From assembly GCA_007713595.1 (NCBI GenBank), contig VMRY01000070.1, forward strand, positions 1-52,859: DNA of 52,859 nucleotides, read 5' to 3'. The position numbers were made by a program, and so were the translations under genes. Below are positions 35,169 through 44,156 of this stretch, in pieces (position 1 is the stretch's first letter; each line of letters begins with the position of its first letter). Below the pieces are notes generated by a model. The model saw nothing but the letters and a program-made list of their open reading frames with translations, did no database searches and had not been told where the DNA came from. Source of the stretch: Sedimenticola thiotaurini (GTDB lineage: Bacteria; Pseudomonadota; Gammaproteobacteria; Chromatiales; Chromatiaceae).

Positions 35169-36908
35169 ATGGTGGAAGAGTCAGGAACTGCAAATAGTGA
35201 GGCGGGACGTAGTCGAAAGCGGATACGTATAGGTGATCTGCTGGTTGAGAATCGGGTCATCTCAGAGGGGCAGTTGCAGTCCGCACTGGCCGAACAGAAG
35301 CGATCAGGTCATAAACTTGGTCATACGCTGATCGAACTGGGTTTTATCGATGAGCAGCGTCTGCTGGATTTCCTCTCACAACAGCTGCAGATCCCCTTTA
35401 TTGATCTCACCAGTTTCCCGCTCAAACCTGAAATTGTAAAACAGCTGTCGGAAACCGTTGCCCGCCGCTATCGGGTAATCGCCCTGGAAGTGCGGGAGAA
35501 GGATGTTCTGGTTGGCATGGCGGATCCAACAGATCTGTTTGCCTATGATGAACTGGGCCATTCGCTTAAGAAGCGGGTACGCCAGGCAGTAGTACGTGAA
35601 AGTGATCTGCTGGATGCGCTGGATCGGATGTATCGCCGATCAGAAGAACTCTCTTCACTGGCAGGAGAACTGCATGAAGATCTGACTCAGGGTGATTTCG
35701 ATTTAGGTCAGCTTATGCAGACTGTCGAGGCGGGTGATGCACCGGTTATTCGACTGTTGCAGACCCTGTTTGAAGATGCACTTCAGGCCAAGGCATCTGA
35801 TATTCATATTGAGCCGGATGACGAGGTTTTGCGCATTCGGCAACGTATTGATGGCGTTTTGCATGAACAGGTGATGAATGAACGCCGCATTGCGCCGGCA
35901 CTTGTGCAACGCCTGAAGCTGCTCTCCAGTCTGGATATCTCTGAAAAGCGTCTGCCACAGGATGGTCGCTTCCAGATAAAGGTAAAAAATCACGCCATTG
36001 ATGTCCGACTTTCTACCATGCCGGTGCAGAATGGTGAAGCGGTAGTGATGCGCCTGCTTGATCAGAGCTCGGGTATCCTCAGTCTTGGGGATCTGGGTAT
36101 AAAGGATGAAATGCTGAAGCGTCTGCGGATGCTGATCTCCAAGCCGCATGGTATGGTTTTGGTTACCGGGCCTACCGGTAGTGGTAAAACCACCACACTC
36201 TATTCTGCACTCAGTGAATTGAACATCCCTGAAAAAAAGATCATTACGGTAGAAGATCCGGTTGAGTATCGGCTTCCGAGGGTTAATCAGGTGCAGGTGC
36301 ACGATCAGATAGGATTAAGTTTTTCACGTGTGTTGCGAACCGCCATGCGACAGGATCCTGATATTTTGCTGGTGGGGGAGATGCGTGATCTGGAGACAGC
36401 ACAGATAGGTTTGCGAGCGGCTATAACAGGCCACTTCGTGCTTTCTACTTTGCATACCAACAGTGCTATTGGTACCGTCAGCCGACTACTGGATATGGGC
36501 GCGCCGGGCTATCTAATGGCCTCTTCCCTGTTGGCGATTGTTGCCCAGCGTCTGGTGAGGCGGGTCTGTAGCCACTGTGCTGTGCAGCACGAGCCTGATG
36601 AAATTCAACAGGCGTGGCTGGAGGGGCTGGAGCACGATTTTGATCTGAGTGGTTTACGCATTGGTAAGGGTTGTAACCGATGTGGGCAAACGGGTTATCG
36701 TGGTCGGGTTGGTATCTATGAGATGTTGGAGTTGAATGGTGAGATGGCTGCAGCATTACGTCGCGATGACCATGAGTCGTTTGCGCAGATTGCCAATGCC
36801 AGTAAGCATTTCATCCCCTTGTGGAAGTCAGGCTTGCAGTATGCCGCGGAGGGTGTGACATCGCTGAATGAAGCCATTCGAATCGCCGGTGATGTGGAGG
36901 TCGCTTGA
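35169..36908 (+). CDS. mshE: MSHA assembly ATPase MshE with c-di-GMP-binding N-terminus
   Basis: The extension motor of the pilus, GspE/PilB family, 579 residues from ATG 35169 (GGAG 10 bases upstream); an in-frame start at 35118 inside mshN is unlikely. The N-terminal MshEN domain has two 24-residue repeats, one starting RIGDLLVENRVI and the next KLGHTLIELGFI, joined by the 5-residue spacer KRSGH. This is exactly the published architecture of the c-di-GMP-binding site. The C-terminal motor has Walker A GPTGSGKTTT (K340), an Asp box, Walker B DILLVGEMRD and HFVLSTLHTN, and the Zn-binding pairs CSHC and CNRC. Confidence 0.95.
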   Translation: MVEESGTANSEAGRSRKRIRIGDLLVENRVISEGQLQSALAEQKRSGHKLGHTLIELGFIDEQRLLDFLSQQLQIPFIDLTSFPLKPEIVKQLSETVARRYRVIALEVREKDVLVGMADPTDLFAYDELGHSLKKRVRQAVVRESDLLDALDRMYRRSEELSSLAGELHEDLTQGDFDLGQLMQTVEAGDAPVIRLLQTLFEDALQAKASDIHIEPDDEVLRIRQRIDGVLHEQVMNERRIAPALVQRLKLLSSLDISEKRLPQDGRFQIKVKNHAIDVRLSTMPVQNGEAVVMRLLDQSSGILSLGDLGIKDEMLKRLRMLISKPHGMVLVTGPTGSGKTTTLYSALSELNIPEKKIITVEDPVEYRLPRVNQVQVHDQIGLSFSRVLRTAMRQDPDILLVGEMRDLETAQIGLRAAITGHFVLSTLHTNSAIGTVSRLLDMGAPGYLMASSLLAIVAQRLVRRVCSHCAVQHEPDEIQQAWLEGLEHDFDLSGLRIGKGCNRCGQTGYRGRVGIYEMLELNGEMAAALRRDDHESFAQIANASKHFIPLWKSGLQYAAEGVTSLNEAIRIAGDVEVA

Positions 36909-36939
36909 ATAAACTGTGGTTGAGGACTGAGGTAATCTG

Positions 36940-38163
36940 ATGCGCGCCTTTGAATACAAAGCCAGAAACCGTCGCGGTGAGGCAATGAGCGGCACGCTGG
37001 AGGGGGAAAATGCGGAGGCGATTGCCGAGCAACTGTTCCGCTCCAGTCTTACCCCCATTGATATCGTTCCGCTCGAGCGACGTGGTGCATCCAAAGAGAT
37101 AAAACTGGGTTGGTTCAAACCCAAGGTCACGCTGGATGAACTGGTTCTGCTCTGTCGCCAGCTCTATACCCTGCAAAAGGCGGGTGTGCCTATTCTGCGC
37201 AGTCTGGGCAGTCTTATTGATACCACCCGAAATCCCACCCTGGCTGCCGCACTCAAGGGTGTTTCTGATGATATTCAATCGGGGCGTGAGCTGCATATGG
37301 CGCTCGCCCGCTATCCCGATATTTTTTCTCCACTGTTTATCAGTCTGATCAAGGTAGGAGAGAGTACCGGCCGAGTGGATGAAACGTTTCTGCAGTTGGC
37401 AGGCTATCTGGAGCTGGAGAAAGAGACCCGTAACCGCATAAAGAGCGCCACGCGCTATCCGTTGACCGTTATCCTGGCCATTGTAGTGGCCATGGTAATC
37501 ATCAATATTTGGGTAATTCCCGCCTTTGCTGATGCCTTTGCCCGTTTTGATGCCGAGTTACCAATAGCTACCCAGGTTCTCCTGGGTGTGTCCAGTTTTA
37601 CCCTCCATTGGTGGCCCTATTTGCTGGCGGGTACGCTTGTTGGACTGCTGAGTCTGCGCTTCTGGATTATGAGTGAGGGTGGCGGTTATATCTGGTCACG
37701 CATGATTCTACATATACCACTCATTGGTCATATATTGAAAAAGGCTATTCTTGGCCGTTTTTCCCGATCACTGGCACTTGCCATGCGATCAGGTGTGCCA
37801 CTGGTTCAGGCGCTGACTGTAATCTCCGGTGTGGTCAATAACGCGTTTGTCTGTGAACGTGTGCTGAGCATGCGTGATGGTATTGAGAGTGGTGAAACTA
37901 TTGCCCGCACAGCAGCTGCCACCGGGATGTTCACCTCGATGGTGTTGCAGATGATTGCGATTGGTGAGGAGACGGGGGCGGTCGATGATCTTCTGCTGGA
38001 GACAGCAGAGCATTATGAGCGTGAGGTGAAGTATGACCTTGCCAGACTTTCAGATGCCATTGAGCCAGTGATTATTGTAATCATAGGTGGGATGGTACTG
38101 GTATTGGCACTGGGTGTATTCCTGCCGATGTGGGATCTATCTTCGGCTGTTCACAAAAACTGA
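36940..38163 (+). CDS. mshG: MSHA inner-membrane platform protein MshG (GspF/PilC-like)
   Basis: A 407-residue polytopic platform protein that the ATPase turns to extract pilins. The two GspF repeats are visible: LDELVLLCRQLYTLQKAGVP and FSRSLALAMRSGVPLVQALT, each followed by the VGE(S/E)TG signature (KVGESTGRVDE and AIGEETGAVDD). Three TM segments are predicted, near residues 172-195, 220-240 and 375-398. The start MRAFEYKARNRRGE is typical of the family. It begins 31 bases after mshE and is the last msh gene here; no mshF or pilin genes follow. Confidence 0.93.
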   Translation: MRAFEYKARNRRGEAMSGTLEGENAEAIAEQLFRSSLTPIDIVPLERRGASKEIKLGWFKPKVTLDELVLLCRQLYTLQKAGVPILRSLGSLIDTTRNPTLAAALKGVSDDIQSGRELHMALARYPDIFSPLFISLIKVGESTGRVDETFLQLAGYLELEKETRNRIKSATRYPLTVILAIVVAMVIINIWVIPAFADAFARFDAELPIATQVLLGVSSFTLHWWPYLLAGTLVGLLSLRFWIMSEGGGYIWSRMILHIPLIGHILKKAILGRFSRSLALAMRSGVPLVQALTVISGVVNNAFVCERVLSMRDGIESGETIARTAAATGMFTSMVLQMIAIGEETGAVDDLLLETAEHYEREVKYDLARLSDAIEPVIIVIIGGMVLVLALGVFLPMWDLSSAVHKN

Positions 38164-38381
38164 GCTTAAAACAAGTCTGATGTTTTTATTGTATAAACCT
38201 GAGTCACTGTGTGATCTTCTGGCCTCCCCGGTGAAGAGATCGGTAGGCATTGAGATCTCAATCATGCCCGAGCGATGAGTAAGCAGTTATAACCAATCAG
38301 CGGCCACGACAGTGGGGGTGACTGTAGCTTAACAGCCCACTAGCTCATTGTTGGTGCACTGTTATAAAAGGATGCCAGAGA
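38164..38381. other. Gap between mshG and the convergent DUF2333 gene
   Basis: These 218 bases occupy the place where mshF and the mshB/A/C/D pilin genes normally start. I see no type III signal peptide (G-F-T-L-I-E pattern) in any frame and no strong terminator. A modest symmetric segment, GTGGG...CTGT agctta ACAG CCCAC around 38311-38340, lacks a T run. Confidence 0.45.
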
Positions 38382-39449
38382 CTATCCCTCGCTGAGTAGA
38401 TTACGCAAGTCGATCACGGCTGCATTCGCGCGAGAGATATAAGAGGCCATCACCAGCGAGTAGTTGGTGACAAGACCAAAGCCACCTCCGTTGAGCACCA
38501 TCGGGCTCATGACGCTCTGCTGAGTGGCCTCCAGTTCGCGTACAATCTGGCGCAGGCTGATCAGGGCATTTTTCTTTGCCAGAATGTCACGGAAATCCAC
38601 TTCGACCGCCTGGAGGAAGTGGATCAGTGCCCAGGTCGATCCTCTGGCTTCGTAGAAGACATCATCAATCTCCAGCCATGGGGTGTGCACTTCGAGCTGG
38701 GCTGGTGCATTGGTTGACTGTGCGGCATCAGCATCGCCTGCAAGATCGGTGTTGATTCGCTCTTGTCCAACGCTCGCACTGAGACGTTGTGAGAGGCTTC
38801 CCAGGCGTTTCTCAACAATAGCTAACCAGTCCTTCAGGTTATCGGCGCGGGCATAAAACTGGGTGTTCTGATCACTGTTCTGTGCCAGATCATGCAGATA
38901 GCTGTGCAGCGCCTTGAGTCCTTCGCGGTATTCGCCCTCTGTCGATGGCAGGAGCCAGGAATCGTTGCTGAAATTAAATTGTGGTTCGGCTATGGACAGA
39001 TATGTGTTTTCCGTGGACTGTGATTGAGAGCGGCTGATGTCATTGCGCAGGGCACGGGCCAGATCACGAGATTGCACCAGTGCACCAAACTCCCAGTTGG
39101 GGATGTTATCCAGGAACAGGCTGGGTGGCATGACATCATTGCTGAGGTAGCCGCCCGGTTTATCCAGCAGTGTCTCCATGACACGGATAAGAGCCGCGGT
39201 GGTATGGGTACCTACCACAGGTTTGGAGCCGGCCAGTTGTTGCTGGGTATTTTCCTTGATATCGAATGGCTCAGGTTCCTGACTCCAATAGACGCTGATG
39301 CCATACATGACCACCAGCAGTGTCACGAGCAGTAGACCGCTGGCCCATAAGACGCCTTTTTCGCGGATAGTCTGAGGGTGATAGAGACGTATAATCTCTT
39401 TAAACAGACGACTCAGCTTAGATCCCAGGGCAGTCAGATAATTGTTCAC
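38382..39449 (-). CDS. DUF2333-family inner-membrane protein
   Basis: A 355-residue protein with one N-terminal TM helix (VLWASGLLLVTLLVVMYGI, about residues 34-52) after a basic cytosolic start, and a helical periplasmic body. The stretches GYLSNDVMPPSLFLDNIPNW and EFGALVQSRDLARALRNDIS are the conserved core of DUF2333, a gammaproteobacterial family without assigned function. No catalytic motif is evident. It stands alone on the minus strand between mshG and gorA. An association with the MSHA platform is possible only by position. Confidence 0.85.
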   Translation of the reverse strand: MNNYLTALGSKLSRLFKEIIRLYHPQTIREKGVLWASGLLLVTLLVVMYGISVYWSQEPEPFDIKENTQQQLAGSKPVVGTHTTAALIRVMETLLDKPGGYLSNDVMPPSLFLDNIPNWEFGALVQSRDLARALRNDISRSQSQSTENTYLSIAEPQFNFSNDSWLLPSTEGEYREGLKALHSYLHDLAQNSDQNTQFYARADNLKDWLAIVEKRLGSLSQRLSASVGQERINTDLAGDADAAQSTNAPAQLEVHTPWLEIDDVFYEARGSTWALIHFLQAVEVDFRDILAKKNALISLRQIVRELEATQQSVMSPMVLNGGGFGLVTNYSLVMASYISRANAAVIDLRNLLSEG

Positions 39450-39548
39450 TTGTTATAGTTCCGTGATAAAAGTTGTCCCATAGTCTCTCATATTGGGACA
39501 ATAGGCCTAAATCCAAGCAGAGTATCCCATATTTGAAGGAGCGTTGTT

Positions 39549-40901
39549 ATGACCAAAGTGTATGATTTGATAGCCATTGGTGGCGGAAGCGGAGGGCTAT
39601 CAGCCGCTGAGCGGGCAGCTAAATATGGCGCAAAAAGTGCGGTCATCGAAGCGGGAAAATTAGGTGGTACCTGCGTGAACCTTGGTTGTGTGCCGAAGAA
39701 GATCATGTGGTACGGGGCCTCCATCGCCCATATGCTGGAGGATGCACCAGCCTATGGATTTGCCGTGAAACAGGAAGGTTTTGATTGGGGAAAATTGATT
39801 GCTGAACGCAATCAGTATGTCAGCAATATCAATAACTGGTATCACACCTACCTGGGTGATTCCAATATCGATGAGATTCAGGGCTATGCCCGGTTTGTTG
39901 ATGATCATACGCTGGAGGTCAATGGCGAACGGTATCAGGCAAATCATATTGTCATTGCCCCCGGCTCTTACCCCACCGTCCCTGAGATCGAAGGATCCGA
40001 CTTGGGCATTACATCGGATGGTTTTTTTGCACTGGACGAGCAACCAAAGCGGGTTGCTGTTGTTGGCAGTGGTTATATTGCGGTTGAACTGGCCGGTATG
40101 CTCAATGCGGTTGGAACAGAAGTAACCATGTTCCTGCGTGGTGAGCATCTGCTGCGAAAATTTGACCCCATGCTACGTGAGAGTCTCATGGAAGAGATGC
40201 TGAATGATGGTGTGAATATAATCCCATCATCGCAGATTGAGCGGATTGAACGTGCGGATGATGGCACGCTCACGCTTACCTGTTCAGCGGGAGGACAGCT
40301 CCAGACCGGTTTTGATCAGCTGATCTGGGCCATCGGTCGCCAACCTTCCTCGGCCAGTCTGGGTCTTGAAAATACCAGCGTCGCAATGGATGAACAGGGC
40401 TATATCAAGGTCGATGAGTTTCAGAATACCGCGGTCTCTGGTGTTTATGCACTCGGGGATGTGACGGATGCACCCCAGTTGACGCCGGTCGCTATTGCTG
40501 CCGCTCGCAGGTTGTCGGATCGTCTGTTTGGCGGGATGCTCGATCGAAGGCTCGACTACAGCCTGATTCCCAGCGTGGTCTTCTCCCATCCACCGATCGC
40601 AACGGTGGGTTTGACAGAGGATGAGGCGCGTGCGACCCACGGTGAGGCGGTGAAGATTTATCAAACCCACTTTACACCCATGTACCACGCATTTACCGAT
40701 CATCAGACCAAGGTGGCCATGAAACTGGTCTGTGTCGGTGCCCAGGAGAAGATCGTGGGTTGTCATATTATTGGATTTGGGGCGGATGAAATGCTGCAAG
40801 GATTTGCAGTCGCTATCCGTATGGGCGCTACGAAAAAGGATTTCGATGACACGATAGCAATACATCCCACCGGCTCAGAAGAGCTGGTTACCATGCGCTG
40901 A
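39549..40901 (+). CDS. gorA: Glutathione-disulfide reductase
   Basis: NADPH-dependent reduction of oxidised glutathione in the cytosol. At 450 residues it equals the E. coli enzyme. The FAD site is [19 protein letters not shown], the redox disulfide is [13 protein letters not shown] (C42, C47), and the NADPH domain shows [15 protein letters not shown]. Arginines in [12 protein letters not shown] match those that confer NADPH over NADH. YALGDV binds FAD and [12 protein letters not shown] at the C-terminus provides the catalytic His/Glu pair. GAAGGAGCG lies just before the ATG. It converges with rsgA, leaving 17 bases. Confidence 0.96.
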   Translation: MTKVYDLIAIGGGSGGLSAAERAAKYGAKSAVIEAGKLGGTCVNLGCVPKKIMWYGASIAHMLEDAPAYGFAVKQEGFDWGKLIAERNQYVSNINNWYHTYLGDSNIDEIQGYARFVDDHTLEVNGERYQANHIVIAPGSYPTVPEIEGSDLGITSDGFFALDEQPKRVAVVGSGYIAVELAGMLNAVGTEVTMFLRGEHLLRKFDPMLRESLMEEMLNDGVNIIPSSQIERIERADDGTLTLTCSAGGQLQTGFDQLIWAIGRQPSSASLGLENTSVAMDEQGYIKVDEFQNTAVSGVYALGDVTDAPQLTPVAIAAARRLSDRLFGGMLDRRLDYSLIPSVVFSHPPIATVGLTEDEARATHGEAVKIYQTHFTPMYHAFTDHQTKVAMKLVCVGAQEKIVGCHIIGFGADEMLQGFAVAIRMGATKKDFDDTIAIHPTGSEELVTMR

Positions 40902-40918
40902 TTAGTGTCAATCGGAGA

Positions 40919-41926
40919 TCAGTGTGTCGTGGTTAGACCTTGAACCATGTGCAGGAAATTGCTGAGTCGTTGGGGGTGGATCTTTCCCTCCTCAACGGCC
41001 TCTTTTAATGCACAGCCCGGTTCCTGCTGGTGACTGCAGTTGCTGAATTTGCAGTGGCCCAGAAAGTCACCGAATTCGATAAAACCCTGCGCCACTGCAT
41101 CGGGAGTAAGTGCGCCGAGTCTGAAGCTTCGCACGCCGGGCGAATCAATCAGGTGACCCCCGGACGGGAGATCGTACAGGGTGGTTGCTGAGGTGGTGTG
41201 GCAACCCAGCCCAGAGGCTTCAGAGAGACGGCCAATCTGTATCTCGATGTCGGGTAGAAGTGCCATGATCAGTGACGATTTGCCAACGCCGGACTGCCCA
41301 ACCAGGATGCTGGTTTGCTGGTTTAATCGTTCTATCAATGGATCCAGGCCGTGTTCAAATTTGGCGCTGATCTTGATCACTGGATAGCCAATTGTTTCAT
41401 AATGTCCAAACTGCCGATCAAAGGCTTCAATCGCAGCGTTATCCATCAAGTCCCGCTTGTTGAGTGCGATAAGCGTGGTTACGCCGATCTGCTCAGCGGC
41501 TACCAGGTACTGGTCGACCAGGTATTGACTGGGCATTGGTTCGGGGGCCAGCACGATCACAATTTGAGAGATATTGGCCGCCAATGCACGCGCTTCTCCG
41601 CTGAAGTTGGGCCGTATCAGGGCCGTTTCCCTAGGCAGCACGGCCGTCACCACACCCTGGCCATCATCAGTGGCTTGCCAGACCACGCGATCACCGCAGA
41701 CTACTTGGCCAATATTCTGTCTGGATAGGCAGTGTATGTAGTGTTCAGTATCGTCTGAGATGACCAGATTCTGGCCATGTCGGGTGATTACCCTCCCTTC
41801 GCGAGGTGTGTTTACACTGACGTCGGATAGTGCCAGTTCCGCATGTTGTTCCAGCTTTTTTCGGCGCCGCTCCTGAATTGCGTGTATACGCTCCCGTTGT
41901 CTTTCGTTCAGTCTGCGTTTAGCCAT
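40919..41926 (-). CDS. rsgA: Ribosome small-subunit assembly GTPase RsgA
   Basis: Circularly permuted GTPase that checks late 30S maturation. In 335 residues it shows the N-terminal OB fold, then the permuted motifs G4 (ALNKRDLM), G1 (GQSGVGKSSL) and G3 (LIDSPGVRSF), and the C-terminal zinc finger CKFSNCSHQQEPGCALKEAV (Cys, Cys, His, Cys). The basic N-terminus MAKRRLNERQRERIHAIQER is usual for the family. The small cytochrome gene precedes it by 17 bases on the same strand. In E. coli rsgA also neighbours orn and queG, so this is a conserved block. Confidence 0.95.
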   Translation of the reverse strand: MAKRRLNERQRERIHAIQERRRKKLEQHAELALSDVSVNTPREGRVITRHGQNLVISDDTEHYIHCLSRQNIGQVVCGDRVVWQATDDGQGVVTAVLPRETALIRPNFSGEARALAANISQIVIVLAPEPMPSQYLVDQYLVAAEQIGVTTLIALNKRDLMDNAAIEAFDRQFGHYETIGYPVIKISAKFEHGLDPLIERLNQQTSILVGQSGVGKSSLIMALLPDIEIQIGRLSEASGLGCHTTSATTLYDLPSGGHLIDSPGVRSFRLGALTPDAVAQGFIEFGDFLGHCKFSNCSHQQEPGCALKEAVEEGKIHPQRLSNFLHMVQGLTTTH

Positions 41927-41943
41927 GCGCTGTACGCTGTTCC

Positions 41944-42231
41944 TTACTTCTTGAAGTGGTAGAACTCATTATTAAGATACTCTGCGGTATTTTCGACATC
42001 ATCATCAAACCAGTTCAGGTTCAGCGCCAGCTGGCAGCGTTGCACCTGCGCGGATAACCCTTTGCGGCTGGTTACTCGCCGGTCATTGCGTGTATAGAGC
42101 TCACTGCCATGACAAGAGGTGCAACTCTCATTCAACTGTTGCTTGCCAGCTGCAACATCAAAGGCATTGGCCTGACTGGCTGACAATAAAATCAAGCCAA
42201 ATAGTGTGATTTTCAGGTAGGGTAGTTTCAT
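41944..42231 (-). CDS. Small monoheme c-type cytochrome
   Basis: A 95-residue periplasmic cytochrome. The signal peptide ends QANA (residue 23), and one heme site CTSCH is at residues 37-41. The mature protein contains no methionine at all, so the sixth heme ligand cannot be Met; the only His after the heme site is near the C-terminus (FYHFKK). A further conserved-looking Cys lies in QVQRCQLAL. Similar small cytochromes with the tail W-F-D-D-D-V-x-N-x-x-x-Y-L-N recur in Gammaproteobacteria as I recall, with no settled function. Its ATG overlaps the M48 protease stop by 4 bases, suggesting co-expression. Confidence 0.85.
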   Translation of the reverse strand: MKLPYLKITLFGLILLSASQANAFDVAAGKQQLNESCTSCHGSELYTRNDRRVTSRKGLSAQVQRCQLALNLNWFDDDVENTAEYLNNEFYHFKK

Positions 42232-43502
42232 GCTGTAGCCTCTCCATGCGTGGTAACAGTTTCAATTTTAGACGCGAGATGGGCAACACGCACGGGCGCC
42301 GGTGGGTGACTATCATGGAAAGCCGAGTAGAGTGAATCCGGTGTCAGGGTGTTGGCATTTTCTCTGTACAGTTTGACCAGTGCTGTGATCATCGGTTCAG
42401 CGCCGGCCTGCTGTACGGCAAAGTCGTCGGCTTCGAACTCGTGCCGCCGGGACATAATGGCCATTACCGGCTGCAGAAACTGGGTAAATACAGGCAGTAC
42501 CAGCATAAATAGCAGAAGCGCCAATGCGTTGTCCTGTCCACTGACACCTAACGCCTGGTAAAACCACGCCTGTCCTGCAAGCCATCCCAGTAAAGCAAAG
42601 CCGATTAGGGTCATTATAGTGGAGAGTAGCAGATGCTTGAGTATATGGCGGCGTTTGAAGTGCCCCAATTCGTGAGCCAGGACGGCCTCCATCTCGTCAG
42701 CGTCAAGGCTCTCGGCAAGAGTGTCATAAAAGACAATGCGCTTGTTTTTTCCAAAGCCGGTGAAGTAGGCGTTGCCATGGCCAGATCGTTTCGATCCATC
42801 CATGATAAAGATACCTTTACTGGTAAAGCCACAACGCTGTAGAAGATCCTGTATCCGGTCTTTTAATGGACCCTCTTGCAGTGGGGTAAATTTATTGAAT
42901 AGTGGCGCGATCAGTGTGGGGAAAATCCACATCATCAGCAGCATGAATCCCATCCAGATAGCCCATGCGGCAAGCCACCAGTTTTGTCCCGCCTGCTCCA
43001 TGAGCCAGAGTATTACCCAAAGTAGCGGTGTTCCAATCAGCAGCCCCAGTATCAGTTGCAGCAGCATGTCCTTTATATACTGGATGGGCGTGGTGCGATT
43101 GAATCCAAAGCGCTCTTCGAGCACGAATGTACTCCAGATGCCGAGAGGAAGGGCAATCAGCCCGGATATCAGTGAGAGGGTAAACAGCAGTCCGATGCCA
43201 CGCCAGATGGGTGAGAGCGCCAATTGCATCCATTGCTGATGGATCAGATCAATGCCACCGCCAATCGTCCAGATGAGCAGAAGCGACGTGCCAATCAGCA
43301 GGTCTATACGCCCGACAGATAGTTTGGCCAATGTGTAATCGGCCGCTTTTTTGTGCTCATCCAGGGTCACTTTGTCGGTGAATGCTGCAGGAACAGTGTT
43401 GCGATGTTTAGCGACGTGCTGCTGCTGTCGCCGCATCAGCCAGAACTGGGTGATGACGCCTAATGCCACGGTAAGGAGGAAGATTTCTGTAAATAGATGC
43501 AT
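42228..43502 (-). CDS. M48-family membrane metalloprotease (Ste24-like)
   Basis: A multi-pass zinc protease of 424 residues from ATG 43502. In-frame starts further up would overlap the divergent orn gene. The zinc motif is HELGH (H277, E278, H281) in AVLAHELGHFKRRH, and the third ligand Glu lies in RRHEFEADDFAV. The family ending SHPPAPVRVAHL is present. The length and the extra N-terminal TM segments fit the Ste24/CAAX protease-1 group rather than the roughly 290-residue HtpX. Bacterial members are thought to act in membrane protein quality control. It leads a unit with the small cytochrome and rsgA. Confidence 0.9.
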   Translation of the reverse strand: MHLFTEIFLLTVALGVITQFWLMRRQQQHVAKHRNTVPAAFTDKVTLDEHKKAADYTLAKLSVGRIDLLIGTSLLLIWTIGGGIDLIHQQWMQLALSPIWRGIGLLFTLSLISGLIALPLGIWSTFVLEERFGFNRTTPIQYIKDMLLQLILGLLIGTPLLWVILWLMEQAGQNWWLAAWAIWMGFMLLMMWIFPTLIAPLFNKFTPLQEGPLKDRIQDLLQRCGFTSKGIFIMDGSKRSGHGNAYFTGFGKNKRIVFYDTLAESLDADEMEAVLAHELGHFKRRHILKHLLLSTIMTLIGFALLGWLAGQAWFYQALGVSGQDNALALLLFMLVLPVFTQFLQPVMAIMSRRHEFEADDFAVQQAGAEPMITALVKLYRENANTLTPDSLYSAFHDSHPPAPVRVAHLASKIETVTTHGEATA

Positions 43503-43578
43503 CACTACAGGATACAGACATAGCCTCGCTTCTGCTAGAATGCCGTGAGTTTTACAAGTAACCAGAGCGGGAGTTGAG

Positions 43579-44151
43579 ATGGTACAGGATTCAAGCAATT
43601 TGATCTGGATCGACCTTGAGATGACGGGGTTGGATACCCAGAATGACCGTATCATTGAGATAGCCACGATCGTTACAGATGTTGATCTGAATATCCTCGC
43701 AGAAGGACCGGTAGTCGCTATTCATCAACCTGATGCGGTAATGGCGGCGATGGATGAATGGAATACAAATCAACATGCCAAATCAGGTCTCACCGAGCGG
43801 GTACGAACCAGTCAATTCAGTGAGGCCGAAGCAGAGCAGCAGACCCTGGAGTTTCTGGCTCAGTATGTACCGAAAGGTGCATCGCCAATCTGCGGCAACA
43901 GTATCTGCCAGGATCGGCGGTTTCTAGCTCGCTCAATGCCGCAGCTTGAAGACTATTTTCACTACCGCAATTTGGACGTGAGCACCCTCAAGGAGTTGAT
44001 GAATCGCTGGGCGCCTTCACTTGCCGGAGGGCTGGTTAAACAGGGCAAGCATTTGGCAATGGATGATATCAAGGATTCAATCAATGAGCTGCGCTATTAC
44101 CGGGAACACTTTCTGCGAATACCCGATGCAGCGAATGGCGTTGAGGTTTAG
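43579..44151 (+). CDS. orn: Oligoribonuclease
   Basis: 3'-5' exonuclease that degrades dinucleotides, including pGpG, the last product of c-di-GMP turnover. With 190 residues it matches the DEDDh family: [10 protein letters not shown] (D12, E14), [25 protein letters not shown] (Asp of Exo II) and [15 protein letters not shown] (His and Asp of Exo III). It is divergent from the M48 protease and ends 5 bases from the convergent SprA-like gene. Given the PilZ and MshE proteins in this window it is relevant to c-di-GMP signalling. Confidence 0.97.
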   Translation: MVQDSSNLIWIDLEMTGLDTQNDRIIEIATIVTDVDLNILAEGPVVAIHQPDAVMAAMDEWNTNQHAKSGLTERVRTSQFSEAEAEQQTLEFLAQYVPKGASPICGNSICQDRRFLARSMPQLEDYFHYRNLDVSTLKELMNRWAPSLAGGLVKQGKHLAMDDIKDSINELRYYREHFLRIPDAANGVEV

Positions 44152-44156
44152 TGGGC

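Noticed and set aside
38300-38345. Terminator after mshG
   Set aside because: The symmetric segment GTGGG...CCCAC has an imperfect stem and no T run, so it does not qualify.
42228-43667. Longer M48 protease start at 43667
   Set aside because: It would run through the orn promoter and start codon; the extra residues look unlike a membrane protease N-terminus, whereas MHLFTEIFLLT does.
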